DNA of 34,300 bases, taken from Candidatus Uhrbacteria bacterium. Lineage in GTDB: Bacteria > Patescibacteriota > Patescibacteriia > UBA9934. The stretch lies in contig CALRHE010000008.1 in assembly GCA_943359345.1 (NCBI GenBank), positions 1-34,300 on the forward strand, given 5' to 3'. Positions 7,879 through 16,408 of the stretch are shown in pieces (the stretch's first letter is position 1; the number at the start of each line of letters is the position of its first letter). A program made the position numbers and the translations under genes. Under the pieces are notes generated by a model, which was not told the DNA's origin, searched no databases, and saw only the letters and a program-made list of their open reading frames with translations.

Positions 7879-7953
7879 AGTATTCGAGTTATCGAGTGAT
7901 CGAGTACTTTAGAGTTTTAACCCTCGAATACTCTTGCGTGTTATAATCTGTAC
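7879..7953 (+). promoter_or_regulatory. prgI promoter with inverted and tandem repeats
   Basis: TGtTATAAT at 7939-7947 lies 6 bases before the ATG, predicting a leaderless message. Upstream is a perfect 10-bp inverted repeat AGTATTCGAG/CTCGAATACT (7879-7888, 7923-7932), whose right arm falls between the likely -35 and -10 regions. Three tandem octamers, TTCGAGTT, ATCGAGTG and ATCGAGTA, occupy 7883-7906. The arrangement looks like an operator giving the PrgI-VirB4 segment its own control. Confidence 0.55.
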
Positions 7954-8400
7954 ATGCCACGCCAGCAATTTGTCGTGCCACAATTTCTTGACGTTGAAGC
8001 AAAAATTATCGGCCCAATTACGGCCCGACAGTTTTTGATCATGCTTGGCACCTTGCTCCTTGAGTTCTTGATTTATCGCCTGGTGTTGAACTTGTTTTTT
8101 GTGTTGGCGCTCGGTGTTCCCTTGTTGGCGCTCGGCGTAGCTTTCGCCTTTGCTAAGGTCAATGGTCAGCCCTTTCATTATATGGTTTTGAGCGTTTTTC
8201 AGACTTTGCGCCGGCCTAGCAAACGAGTCTGGGACAAAACCTTAAGTGATGCTGATCTGCGCGTGTATTTGAAGCCTGAAGAGGTTGTAGCTGCACCAGA
8301 CAAAATTGTTAAACAACCTTTAGAGCGTTCACGTTTGTCAGAACTGTCAATGATAGTTAATACCGGAGGGGTTTACCAGGGTGACGACAATCAGTTTTAG
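7954..8400 (+). CDS. prgI: PrgI family membrane protein
   Basis: The product is 148 aa. The N-terminus carries the PrgI signature VPQFLDVEAKIIGPITARQ (residues 8-26), followed by two adjacent membrane segments (about 27-47 and 49-70) and a cytoplasmic tail. PrgI-family proteins accompany VirB4-type ATPases in Gram-positive and CPR type IV secretion systems and may correspond to VirB3. The ATG at 7954 lies just after the extended -10 box. The TraC-like gene starts 3 bases after its stop. Confidence 0.85.
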   Translation: MPRQQFVVPQFLDVEAKIIGPITARQFLIMLGTLLLEFLIYRLVLNLFFVLALGVPLLALGVAFAFAKVNGQPFHYMVLSVFQTLRRPSKRVWDKTLSDADLRVYLKPEEVVAAPDKIVKQPLERSRLSELSMIVNTGGVYQGDDNQF

Positions 8401-8403
8401 CTT

Positions 8404-9102
8404 ATGGCCGACAAGAAAAATAAACTCGCCAAGTCAAAAGTGGGTCCGTCAACCCAACGGTATTTGGATATTGCCGAGATTCGTGAAGATGTGGTGGTCA
8501 TGAAAGATGGTACTTTGCGAGCAGTCATGCTGGTTTCAAGTATTAACTTTGCTCTGAAGAGCGAAGACGAGCAGCAAGCCACTGTGCAGGGGTACATGCA
8601 ATTTTTGAACGGTCTTGAACACCCACTTCAAGTGGTTATTCAGTCACGCCGCATGAATATTGATGGTTATCTGGGTCAGCTGAAACAGCAGGAAGGCACG
8701 ATTCAGAACGAACTTTTAAAAGCCCAGATTCGTGACTATATGTCATTCGTGACGGAACTAGTCGAGCTCGGAGAAATTATGCAGAAGCAGTTTTTTGTAG
8801 TGGTTCCATACGACCCAACTGAAACTGGATCCAAACGCAAGAGTTTTATGACTCGATTACAGACGTCATTATCGCCGGCTAAAATCTTGAAATTAAATAC
8901 TAAAAATTTCACTGATCGCAAATCGATTTTAACCCAGCGTGTGGCCAACGTGGCCGCCGGACTCCAGAGTATGGGGCTTCAGGTGGCCACGTTGGATACT
9001 CAAGGGCTGATAGAACTTTACTACACCTGCTACAATCCACAGGTACTTGATACCCAAAAGCTGGTAGATACCAATAAACTTCAGGTCGAGACCAAGTTTT
9101 AA
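8404..9102 (+). CDS. TraC-like protein of the secretion cluster
   Basis: The product is 232 aa, soluble, with mixed alpha/beta character (TQRYLDIAEIREDVVVMKDG near the N-terminus, then QVVIQSRRMNIDGYL). It resembles the TraC-like domain proteins encoded immediately before VirB4 in CPR and Gram-positive systems, equivalent to the N-terminal part of longer VirB4/TraC ATPases. There is no Walker motif. The spacing is 3 bases after prgI and 5 bases before virB4. Together with the next gene it probably forms the functional equivalent of one full-length VirB4. Confidence 0.7.
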   Translation: MADKKNKLAKSKVGPSTQRYLDIAEIREDVVVMKDGTLRAVMLVSSINFALKSEDEQQATVQGYMQFLNGLEHPLQVVIQSRRMNIDGYLGQLKQQEGTIQNELLKAQIRDYMSFVTELVELGEIMQKQFFVVVPYDPTETGSKRKSFMTRLQTSLSPAKILKLNTKNFTDRKSILTQRVANVAAGLQSMGLQVATLDTQGLIELYYTCYNPQVLDTQKLVDTNKLQVETKF

Positions 9103-9107
9103 GCTTT

Positions 9108-11042
9108 ATGGCCTTCGATCTAGAACAATTTAAACACCAGCAAGCAGCGGCGGCACCCGCTGAGACCAAGTCTTTGAGTAATAAACAGCTCAAAGCTCTG
9201 GAAGACAGGACTACGCTTGAAGAAGAGCGTGTTTATCGTCGTGGCACGGTCTCGGTACGTGATCTGATAGCCCCAGCGGCTTTTGAGGTTCAGCCCACTC
9301 ACCTCATGCTCGGCGATATGTTTGTGCGGACCTTGTTCGTGACCACCTATCCGCGTTACGTAGGCATCGGTTGGGGTTCGCCGATCATTAATTACAAAGG
9401 CAATATCGATGTCGGCATGTTCTTTTATCCTATCAAAGCCGAGGTTATTTTGAAGCAGTTACGGGATAAAGTGGGTGTACTCGAGGCCCAGATTGTATCT
9501 GATAATGACACCGGCAAGCCTCGCGATCCTATCCGAGAAACAGCTTTACGCGACGTTGAACAATTGCGTGATGACCTGACGCAAGGCATTGAGCACTTTT
9601 TCCAGTTCACCTTTTACGTCACCATTTACGCCAAAACTAAAGACGAACTGGATAAGCGCACAGAAAATATCGAGTCGATTTTTGGTAGCAAACTAATTTA
9701 TTCTAAGCGCGGTTTTTATCAGGCTGAACAAGGTTTCAATTCAACCCTGCCACTGTGCAACGACGAGCTCATGATTACTTTTAACATGAGCACGTCACCG
9801 ATTGCTTCGTCGTTCCCGTTCACATCGTCAGATGTCACCAGTGACAACGGTATTTTGTACGGCATTAACCGGCATAACAACTCATTGGTGTTATTTGATC
9901 GTTTTTCGATGCAAAATGCCAACGCGGTAGTGTTTGCTACTTCCGGTGCGGGTAAAAGTTACACGGTTAAACTTGAAATTTTGCGTTCCATGATGATGGG
10001 CACAGACGTGATTGTAATCGACCCAGAAATGGAATACAGACAGCTCACGGATGCCGTTGGGGGAACGTTTATTAACGTGTCGTTGGCTTCAAATGCCAAG
10101 GTCAATCCCTTCGATCTGCCGCGTCCTAAGGGTGAAGAAACCTCGGTGGAAGATATTTTACGGAGTGCGGTGATTACCCTCAAAGGTTTACTGCGTATCA
10201 TGATTGGTAAGCCCATGGGTGAGGTCGGAGTGCTAGGGTTTACCCCAGAAGAAGATAGTATTTTGGATCGGGCTTTGCTAGAAGCTTATGCTAAGAAAGA
10301 CATTACGGCTGATCTGCCGTCGCTCGCAAGTGTCACAGAATATCCTATACTTGATGATCTCCTCGATGTGCTTGAGGGTATGGAGGGGGCGGCTAACTTA
10401 GTGGCTCGCTTGCAGAAATTTACGAGCGGCACTTTTGCTGGACTCTTGAATTCACCGACTACAGTTGAAATGCGCAACCAGTTGGTAGTCTTTTCTGTGC
10501 GCGATTTGGAGGATGAATTGCGACCCATGGCAATTTATACCATCGTTAACTATATTTGGAACGTGGTGCGTTCAGAGCGCAAGAAGCGGATTCTATGTAT
10601 TGATGAAGCTTGGTGGCTCATGCAAAATCAAGATTCAGCCAAGTTTATTTATGCGCTCGTCAAGCGCGCGCGTAAGTATTATTTGGGTGTGACCACGATT
10701 ACTCAGGACGTCAACGACTTTTTGTCTTCGCAGTACGGACAGGCGATTGTCACCAATTCGTCAATTCAGATTTTGCTTAAACAGTCTTCGGCCGGTGTTG
10801 ACCTAATTGTTAAAACCTTCAATCTAACGGAAAGCGAAAAGTACTTGTTGCTTGAAGCAGCGGTAGGCGAGGGGATTTTCTTTGCCGGTCAAAAACATGC
10901 GGCCATGAAGGTAGTGGCTTCGTACACCGAGGATCAGATTATTACTACCAACCCTCAGCAACTCCTAGAACAAGAGCGCGCGCGGGAAGAATTCCAGAAA
11001 TCTCTGACGGCTGCTCAAGCTGTGGCAGAGCCTAAAGTTTAG
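9108..11042 (+). CDS. virB4: VirB4-type secretion ATPase
   Basis: The product is 644 aa and should power substrate or pilin transfer at the inner membrane. The N-terminal domain (1-260) is followed by a P-loop, FATSGAGKSYTVKLE (about 275-290), then VIVIDPEMEYRQL. Walker B is RILCIDEAWWLM (about 490-502), and TTITQDVNDFLSSQYGQAIV is the usual VirB4 motif after it. The protein is shorter at the N-terminus than VirB4 of Proteobacteria, consistent with the separate TraC-like gene upstream. ATG follows the previous stop by 5 bases with no SD. Confidence 0.92.
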   Translation: MAFDLEQFKHQQAAAAPAETKSLSNKQLKALEDRTTLEEERVYRRGTVSVRDLIAPAAFEVQPTHLMLGDMFVRTLFVTTYPRYVGIGWGSPIINYKGNIDVGMFFYPIKAEVILKQLRDKVGVLEAQIVSDNDTGKPRDPIRETALRDVEQLRDDLTQGIEHFFQFTFYVTIYAKTKDELDKRTENIESIFGSKLIYSKRGFYQAEQGFNSTLPLCNDELMITFNMSTSPIASSFPFTSSDVTSDNGILYGINRHNNSLVLFDRFSMQNANAVVFATSGAGKSYTVKLEILRSMMMGTDVIVIDPEMEYRQLTDAVGGTFINVSLASNAKVNPFDLPRPKGEETSVEDILRSAVITLKGLLRIMIGKPMGEVGVLGFTPEEDSILDRALLEAYAKKDITADLPSLASVTEYPILDDLLDVLEGMEGAANLVARLQKFTSGTFAGLLNSPTTVEMRNQLVVFSVRDLEDELRPMAIYTIVNYIWNVVRSERKKRILCIDEAWWLMQNQDSAKFIYALVKRARKYYLGVTTITQDVNDFLSSQYGQAIVTNSSIQILLKQSSAGVDLIVKTFNLTESEKYLLLEAAVGEGIFFAGQKHAAMKVVASYTEDQIITTNPQQLLEQERAREEFQKSLTAAQAVAEPKV

Positions 11043-11047
11043 TTTGT

Positions 11048-11593
11048 ATGTTGACTCGCAGAAAACTTGAAGTTATCGCAGCTGTGCTGATCTTACTCCT
11101 GCTTTTAGTGGTGTTGTGGTTGGCGCTATATAAACCCAAGCCTGAGCCCGTGACGGCAGAGCCAGAAGTAGTGGTTGAAGTTGTACCAGTAGTGGACCCG
11201 GCTCAAGTCCCGGCTCCGGGCGTAGTTTCGGCCGGCACAGTGGCGCGGATTTTTGTGGAACGCTTTGGGAGCTATTCATCAGAAACTGACTTTGCCAACG
11301 TTGACGATGTCATGATTTTGGCCACCCCAGCCTACCAAGCTGAACTAGCAGCGCTAGTGGCTAGTTATCGTCGTCAATTTGATGCCGATGATGGTTACAC
11401 AGGCATTTCGACCTCGGTGATTACTCTCAAGAATCTGACCGAGTCCGAGACCGCCGCCAATTTCTTGGTTACAACACAACGTGAAGAAGCTGTAGGCAAT
11501 CCAGGCAACGCCACTTTGAGATACCAGGATGCTGAGGTGAGTTTGGTGAAAGTGGGGGATGATTGGCTTATCAATGATCTCACTTGGAAATAA
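11048..11593 (+). CDS. single-TM protein, possible VirB8-like (NTF2-like) component
   Basis: The product is 181 aa: a short cytoplasmic N-terminus, one membrane segment (about 9-28), a Pro/Val/Glu-rich linker (30-60) and a roughly 120-aa outer domain ending in SLVKVGDDWLINDLTWK. That ending (strand-W-strand after a helix-rich start) is typical of NTF2-like folds such as VirB8/TcpC. Gene position directly after virB4 fits a VirB8-type scaffold. The assignment rests on architecture and context, not on clear sequence similarity. Confidence 0.55.
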   Translation: MLTRRKLEVIAAVLILLLLLVVLWLALYKPKPEPVTAEPEVVVEVVPVVDPAQVPAPGVVSAGTVARIFVERFGSYSSETDFANVDDVMILATPAYQAELAALVASYRRQFDADDGYTGISTSVITLKNLTESETAANFLVTTQREEAVGNPGNATLRYQDAEVSLVKVGDDWLINDLTWK

Positions 11594-12218
11594 TTTTGTT
11601 GCGACCTTGCTCGGGGCCGTGTTTCCGAGATTTTGTGTTACCTGTGGCGCCGAAGGCAGGTTGTTGTGCCGAGCGTGTTCCGAGACTTGGTGGCATGAGC
11701 CGCCCGCTGCCGTAGCCGGCCACGCAGCTTTTTTTGCTTACGCTAACCCCGTGGTACGTAAACTTATTTGTGCTTGGAAGTACGATTACGATGTCTCGGC
11801 CTTTGAGCATCTCAAAGAGCAGGCGCAAGACTTGTTACCGGAGTTTAAACAGGCCATGCGTAAGCTGGGAGTCCAAGCCATTGTGCCTGTGCCGCTCAGC
11901 GATCGTCGTCTGCGTGAACGGGGCTTCAACCAGGCACGCATAATTGCGGACTGGCTCGCGCACGAGCTAAATGTCCCAGTGCTCGCGGTACTTGAGCGTA
12001 CTCATCGCCTTGGCCATCAAGCTGAGCGGTCTGACGAGGAGCGCAGGCTGGCGATGGCTGACAGCCCATTTCTTCTAAAAATATCTGATGGACTGCCCTC
12101 GACAGTCTTGTTGGTCGACGACGTCTGGACTACAGGAGCAACTATGCAGGCGGCCATAACAGTACTTGAATCAGCTGGCAAAACTAAAACCTTTGCCCTC
12201 ACCCTTGCTAAAGGATAG
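11574..12218 (+). CDS. comF: ComF family phosphoribosyltransferase-like protein
   Basis: The product is 214 aa. A four-cysteine zinc site (CVTCGAEGRLLCRAC) is followed by the conserved AWKYDYD, PVPLSDRRLRERGFNQA and the PRPP-binding loop VLLVDDVWTTGATM. ComF proteins assist DNA uptake in competent bacteria, acting at the inner face of the membrane. An in-frame ATG exists at 11559; 11574 (MISLGNNF) is preferred because it reduces overlap with the upstream gene to 20 bases. Its place after the VirB4 cluster may hint that the machine deals with DNA, but that is only suggestive. Confidence 0.88.
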   Translation: MISLGNNFVATLLGAVFPRFCVTCGAEGRLLCRACSETWWHEPPAAVAGHAAFFAYANPVVRKLICAWKYDYDVSAFEHLKEQAQDLLPEFKQAMRKLGVQAIVPVPLSDRRLRERGFNQARIIADWLAHELNVPVLAVLERTHRLGHQAERSDEERRLAMADSPFLLKISDGLPSTVLLVDDVWTTGATMQAAITVLESAGKTKTFALTLAKG

Positions 12219-12230
12219 GTCGTACTTGCC

Positions 12231-12320
12231 AACGCGACACTGTCGCGTTACAATAACAATATATTGATATTTATTAGACTTTTTTAAGATTTATTTCTTC
12301 AAACGCGACACTGTCGCGTT
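12231..12320 (+). promoter_or_regulatory. twin 19-bp operators of zinc operon
   Basis: The same 19-bp palindrome AACGCGACACTGTCGCGTT occurs at 12231-12249 and 12302-12320 (9-bp arms around a central C, centres 71 bp apart). The AT-rich stretch between them should hold the promoter (possible TTGATA at 12264-12269). A Fur-family gene starts 19 bases after the second copy, so autoregulation is likely. The sequence is GC-rich and unlike the classical AT-rich Fur/Zur boxes. Confidence 0.85.
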
Positions 12321-12338
12321 AGTAATTTGAACGTGATT

Positions 12339-12767
12339 ATGGCAGATACAGAGATGGCTGAAATCCTCTACGAACTTGAGGTGGGAGGTCATAAACTCAC
12401 CCCCTTGCGTCTTGCCCTCATTGAAATCTTCGGTCGCCAGCAGCGGCCCCTTCTTTTAGAAGAATTAGGTAAGCTGCTTATGGGTACTTTAATTAGAGTC
12501 CACCGAGCTACGCTGTATCGCGAATTAGTTTTTTTAGAAAGTAGAAAAATTATTGCCACTGTTTCTTTAGAAGACGGTAAACGACGCTACGAATTTGCTG
12601 ATCGCGATCATCACCATCACTTAGTCTGTACGAGTTGCAAAAAGATCGAAGATGTTGAGCTTAAAGATGATGAACATGGTTTGGATAAGTTGGTAAAAAC
12701 CCAAAACGATTTTCTTATCACCCATCACAGCCTAGAATTTTTTGGGCTGTGTGGCGCCTGTAAATAA
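12339..12767 (+). CDS. Fur-family metalloregulator, probably Zur-like
   Basis: The product is 142 aa. A winged-helix DNA-binding domain (LTPLRLALIEIF, then RVHRATLYRELVFLE) precedes the dimerisation domain with HHHHLVCTSCKK (H91-94, C97, C100) and a terminal CGAC (C138, C141), the two CxxC pairs of the structural zinc site. Upstream TTG at 12327 is possible; ATG at 12339 is preferred. Linkage to znuA, znuC and znuB and to twin palindromes suggests a zinc-sensing repressor of its own operon. Iron or peroxide sensing cannot be excluded from sequence. Confidence 0.85.
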   Translation: MADTEMAEILYELEVGGHKLTPLRLALIEIFGRQQRPLLLEELGKLLMGTLIRVHRATLYRELVFLESRKIIATVSLEDGKRRYEFADRDHHHHLVCTSCKKIEDVELKDDEHGLDKLVKTQNDFLITHHSLEFFGLCGACK

Positions 12768-12771
12768 CCGT

Positions 12772-13674
12772 ATGCAGTCTCGCGTTTCAGCTGCGTTAGT
12801 ACTCGGGGTTTGTCTAGGAGTCTTGGGGCTCAGTTTATGGTTAGGGCTCAGAACCCCAGACGCAACTCCTCCACTGGACCGACTGAATGTGGTGGCCACC
12901 ATCTACCCTTTGGCCGACTTTGTTAAGCACGTAGGTGGTGAGTTTGTGTACGTTAGTAATCTCATCCCGGCCGGCGTCGAGCCCCACGATTACGAGCCCA
13001 CCCCGAGACAGGTAGCGCAGGTGCTCGAGGCAGATGTTTTGATTTATCTGGGTGGCGGGCTTGACGACTGGGCCGGAGATTTAGTTGATGAAGCTGCTCG
13101 GATGGGTAATTTGAGCCTGAGTATTGAAAAGCACGTGCCTCTAACTGAGCATGATCCGCACATCTGGCTTGACCCCATTGCAGCGGAGGACATAGTTACA
13201 GCTATTCGCGATACTTTGATGGCAGCCGACCCGTTGCACGCGGAAGTTTATCTACACAACGCTGCCGTTTACCTGGAATCATTGCGTGCGCTTGATAGCA
13301 GTTTCACAAGCACGCTCAGCCACTGCCAACTCAATGCTATTATTGTGTCACACGATGCCTTTAGTTATTTAGGGCGTCGCTATAATTTTGATATCTATCC
13401 GATTAGCGGTTTGTCACCTGAGGCTGAGCCGTCAGCTAATGATTTGGTTAGACTAGCCCAAACAGCTCGTGAGCTAGGCATCACTACGATCTTCTTTGAA
13501 ACCCTAGTTAGCCCAAAACTCTCAGCCACCTTGGCTCAAGAAATTGCCGCCAGCACGGCGGTCTTGAACCCGCTTGAAGGTTTGTCACAGGCGGAGTTGC
13601 AGGCCGGAGACAACTATTTGACAGTCATGGACAAAAATCGCGAAGCCTTAGGCTCCGCTATGTTATGCCAGTAA
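12772..13674 (+). CDS. znuA: ZnuA-like metal-binding protein
   Basis: The product is 300 aa: substrate-binding component of a zinc/manganese ABC importer. An N-terminal hydrophobic anchor (about 5-25) is followed by the mature domain, starting near RLNVVATIYPLADFVKHVGG. Expected metal-ligand regions are visible: AGVEPHDYEPTP, HDPHIWLDP, IVSHDAFSYLGRRY, and a late acidic site (FFETLVSPKL). The His-rich loop is very short (EHDPH). No lipobox Cys is in a normal position, so it is probably held by an uncleaved anchor. A TTG start at 12742 would overlap the regulator; ATG at 12772, 4 bases after that stop, is chosen. Confidence 0.88.
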   Translation: MQSRVSAALVLGVCLGVLGLSLWLGLRTPDATPPLDRLNVVATIYPLADFVKHVGGEFVYVSNLIPAGVEPHDYEPTPRQVAQVLEADVLIYLGGGLDDWAGDLVDEAARMGNLSLSIEKHVPLTEHDPHIWLDPIAAEDIVTAIRDTLMAADPLHAEVYLHNAAVYLESLRALDSSFTSTLSHCQLNAIIVSHDAFSYLGRRYNFDIYPISGLSPEAEPSANDLVRLAQTARELGITTIFFETLVSPKLSATLAQEIAASTAVLNPLEGLSQAELQAGDNYLTVMDKNREALGSAMLCQ

Positions 13675-14405
13675 AATCCCAATTGCCGGTCATGAGCGTG
13701 AAGAATTTGTCATTTCACTATAATGGCAACCCGATTCTTGAGCGTATTACTTTTGAGATTCAAGCTGGTGACTATGTGGGGATTGTGGGGCCAAACGGCG
13801 GGGGTAAAACTACGCTGCTAAAACTCATGCTTGGGTTGCTGACAGCAGACACGGGGGAGATTTTGTTGTCGGGTGAGCCTATCCGGCATGCTGAAGATCG
13901 TGCACGGATAGGTTATGTGCCGCAGCGCGGGGCTACTGACGATCATCATTTTCCGGCTACGGTTGAAGAAGTGGTCATGAGTGGGCGTACTGCTAGTCGT
14001 GGAATATTTTCGATCCGTTCTAAAGCTGATCGAGCGGCGGTCAAGCGAGCCATGAAAACAGCTGATATCGCTCATCTCTCGCGTCGTCGCATGGGTACAC
14101 TCTCAGGCGGCGAGCGCCAGCGTGTCATGATTGCACGCGCCCTGGCTGGCGACCCAGCCGTGCTTATGCTGGACGAACCTACCTCAGCGGTTGACGCGCC
14201 TAGTCAAGAAGTTTTTTACACCTTTCTTCGCAAACTCCACGATCAAGGTCTCACCATCGTCATTGTGTCTCACGATCTTGATATTGTGACGCATGAAGTT
14301 GATACGATTTTGTGCTTGAACAAACACTTGATATGTCACGGACCGGCTGAGGATGTCATGCACAAAGTTTACGGCAAGCGGGCTAAGGTTATGCATCAAC
14401 ACTAA
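13665..14405 (+). CDS. znuC: ZnuC-like ABC transporter ATPase
   Basis: The product is 246 aa. Walker A is GPNGGGKTTLLKL, the signature is LSGGERQRVMIARAL, Walker B is AVLMLDEPTSAVD, the Q-loop is GYVPQR and the H-loop is IVSHDLD. It belongs to the metal-importer (ABC-3) subfamily by neighbours. It overlaps znuA by 10 bases, implying translational coupling. The tail ends KRAKVMHQH, a small His-containing end also seen in the next protein. Confidence 0.92.
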   Translation: MPVKSQLPVMSVKNLSFHYNGNPILERITFEIQAGDYVGIVGPNGGGKTTLLKLMLGLLTADTGEILLSGEPIRHAEDRARIGYVPQRGATDDHHFPATVEEVVMSGRTASRGIFSIRSKADRAAVKRAMKTADIAHLSRRRMGTLSGGERQRVMIARALAGDPAVLMLDEPTSAVDAPSQEVFYTFLRKLHDQGLTIVIVSHDLDIVTHEVDTILCLNKHLICHGPAEDVMHKVYGKRAKVMHQH

Positions 14406-14407
14406 GT

Positions 14408-15544
14408 ATGAAATGGTTTTTTTGTCTTGTCTGTATGCTTGGTCTCAGTCTGGCCGGCCCAGTGTTAGCGCAAGCAGTTTCAGATGACGGCCAGATTTAT
14501 ACCCGTGGCCAAGTGGTTGAGGTTATTCAGGATAGCCCGGTTACAGATTCGCCCCTTGATAATGCTGAACAAATACTTTTAGTTGAGATCCTGAAAGGTG
14601 AAGACCTGGGTCAGGTCGTAACCGTCACCTACACCTTTTCAACCACAAACTACGAACACCAACGCCTTGAGATAGGGGATAAAGTTGTGTTAACGCGGGT
14701 GATTGATGCGCGTGGAGATAACTATTATGTGCTCGACCATTATCGCTTGCCAGCGGTGATCATTTACCTAGGTTTTTTTGCGGTGGCGGCTTGTGTCTTT
14801 GGTCGAGCTCGAGGTGCTGGGTCATTACTGGGTTTGGCTGCCAGTCTAGCGATTTTGATGTTCTTCGTAGTGCCGCGGATTATTGCGGGTGACAATCCGT
14901 TAGTGATTTCTTTCATCGGAGCTGGGGCTATTGCTGTGGTCTCCATTCTTTTAGCTCACGGCTTTAAACGTCGCACCCTGGTAGCGCTCGTCGCCACGCT
15001 AGTGGCTTTGGCGGTGGCCTTTATTCTGGCTATCCTGTCCGCGACCTTGGCCAACATGTCAGGCGCCGGCACTGAAGAAGCTGTGTACTTGCAGTTTAGC
15101 TATTTAACTAATTTAGACCTGCGGGGCTTGTTGCTGGGAGGCATAATTATTGGCACCTTGGGAGTCCTTGATGACGTAACCACAACACAGGTGGCAACCG
15201 TAGAAGAAATCGGTTTTGCCAACCCAACTTTAGGCGTAGGAGAATTGTATCGTCGGGGTATATCTGTTGGTCGTGAACACATCGCAGCCCTGGTGAACAC
15301 ACTCATCTTGGCTTACGCCGGTGCTTCATTTCCGCTGTTTTTATTATTTGTGTTGCCAGATCACCCACCTCTGTGGATTGTGTTGAATAACGAACATATT
15401 GTTGAGGAGATTTTGCGCGCCTTGGTTGGTGGCTCAGCACTTATGTTAGCCGTGCCGATTTCAACCGCCTTAGCAGCAGCAGTTTTTGGTAGCCTAACTA
15501 AGCCAGCTCAGGCTCGCGCCAAGCATGGCGCTCACCAACATTAG
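14408..15544 (+). CDS. YibE/F-like multi-TM protein
   Basis: The product is 378 aa. A signal peptide (1-22, ending in LAQA) leads a roughly 100-aa extracytoplasmic beta-rich domain (QIYTRGQVVEVIQD...). Seven or so membrane segments follow, with the YibE/F-family regions AGTEEAVYLQF, LRGLLLGGIIIGTLGVLDDV and TLILAYAGASFPLFLL. The family's biochemical role is poorly known. It lies between znuC and znuB, with 2 bases to znuC and 1 base to znuB, so it must be co-expressed with zinc import; a metal-related or transporter-assisting role is inferred. The C-terminus is ARAKHGAHQH. Confidence 0.82.
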   Translation: MKWFFCLVCMLGLSLAGPVLAQAVSDDGQIYTRGQVVEVIQDSPVTDSPLDNAEQILLVEILKGEDLGQVVTVTYTFSTTNYEHQRLEIGDKVVLTRVIDARGDNYYVLDHYRLPAVIIYLGFFAVAACVFGRARGAGSLLGLAASLAILMFFVVPRIIAGDNPLVISFIGAGAIAVVSILLAHGFKRRTLVALVATLVALAVAFILAILSATLANMSGAGTEEAVYLQFSYLTNLDLRGLLLGGIIIGTLGVLDDVTTTQVATVEEIGFANPTLGVGELYRRGISVGREHIAALVNTLILAYAGASFPLFLLFVLPDHPPLWIVLNNEHIVEEILRALVGGSALMLAVPISTALAAAVFGSLTKPAQARAKHGAHQH

Positions 15545-15545
15545 T

Positions 15546-16349
15546 ATGCTCGATTTCCTAGATTACGCTTTCATGCAACGAGCCTTATTGGCGGGTTTTA
15601 TGATTGGCGCCGTGGCCCCGCTCTTGGGCATGTTTTTGACGGTGCGTCGTCAGGCTCTGATTGCAGATACACTGGCACATGCCTCGCTGGCCGGAGTGGC
15701 CTTAGGTATTTTAATGGGTGTAGATCCACTTTTAACCGCCGGCGTAGTTTCCGTTGTTGCGGCCTTATTCATTGAGCGTCTGCGGACTCTAGGCTGGTTT
15801 TCAGGGGACTCTTTATTGGCGCTGATTTTGTCAGGTAGTTTAGCCTTCGCCGTTGTTGGCTTGAGCGCCGCGGATAAGTTTAATGCTGGCGTACTGCAGT
15901 ATTTGTTTGGAGGCATTACCACCGTTAGCGCCCAAGATCTGTGGTTAATTGGTGGAGTCGCCAGCCTGGTGTTTGTGCTCTGCAGCTTGCTGTTTAAAGA
16001 ATATTTTCTGCTTTCGTTTGATGAAGATGTAGCTAAAGCTCAGGGCCTGCGGACTGGACTCCTAAACACCTTACTAGCCCTAATGACGGCGCTGGTAGTG
16101 GCTATTGGTATGCGCGTTGTCGGGGTTTTGCTCATCGGTGCTCTGATGGTGGTGCCGGTGTTGGCGGCTACACGCCTAGGCCTGAGTTTCAAAGCCACAG
16201 CGGTCATGTCCGTGATTATTTCATTATTCTCAGTGCTAACGGGTTTAGTCCTATCGTACTATTACGATCTTGCAGCCGGAGGGTCGATTGTACTGGTGGC
16301 GATCGGTATTTTTGCGCTGACCAGCCTAAATTCCTGGCGCCGGGTTTAG
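15546..16349 (+). CDS. znuB: ZnuB-like ABC-3 permease
   Basis: The product is 267 aa with about eight membrane segments. It begins MLDFLDYAFMQRALLAGFMIG and contains ADTLAHASLAGVALG and the late GVLLIGALMVVPVLAA, all typical of ABC-3 zinc/manganese permeases. An earlier in-frame ATG (15525) overlaps the YibE/F gene. The start at 15546 is preferred because it follows that stop codon by one base, like other junctions here. It should pair with ZnuC to import metal delivered by ZnuA. Confidence 0.9.
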   Translation: MLDFLDYAFMQRALLAGFMIGAVAPLLGMFLTVRRQALIADTLAHASLAGVALGILMGVDPLLTAGVVSVVAALFIERLRTLGWFSGDSLLALILSGSLAFAVVGLSAADKFNAGVLQYLFGGITTVSAQDLWLIGGVASLVFVLCSLLFKEYFLLSFDEDVAKAQGLRTGLLNTLLALMTALVVAIGMRVVGVLLIGALMVVPVLAATRLGLSFKATAVMSVIISLFSVLTGLVLSYYYDLAAGGSIVLVAIGIFALTSLNSWRRV

Positions 16350-16382
16350 ATATTCGAGATCTTTACTTTTTGGGTTTTTGGG

Positions 16383-16405
16383 GATAATCTAGATCTGGAG
16401 GTGTT
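16383..16405 (+). promoter_or_regulatory. promoter and strong SD of unknown gene
   Basis: GATAAT at 16383-16388 is a plausible -10 box. GGAGGTG begins at 16397 and sits at ideal spacing from ATG 16409, giving a leader of only about 14 nt. A proper SD is uncommon in this window. Confidence 0.6.
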
Positions 16406-16408
16406 CAC

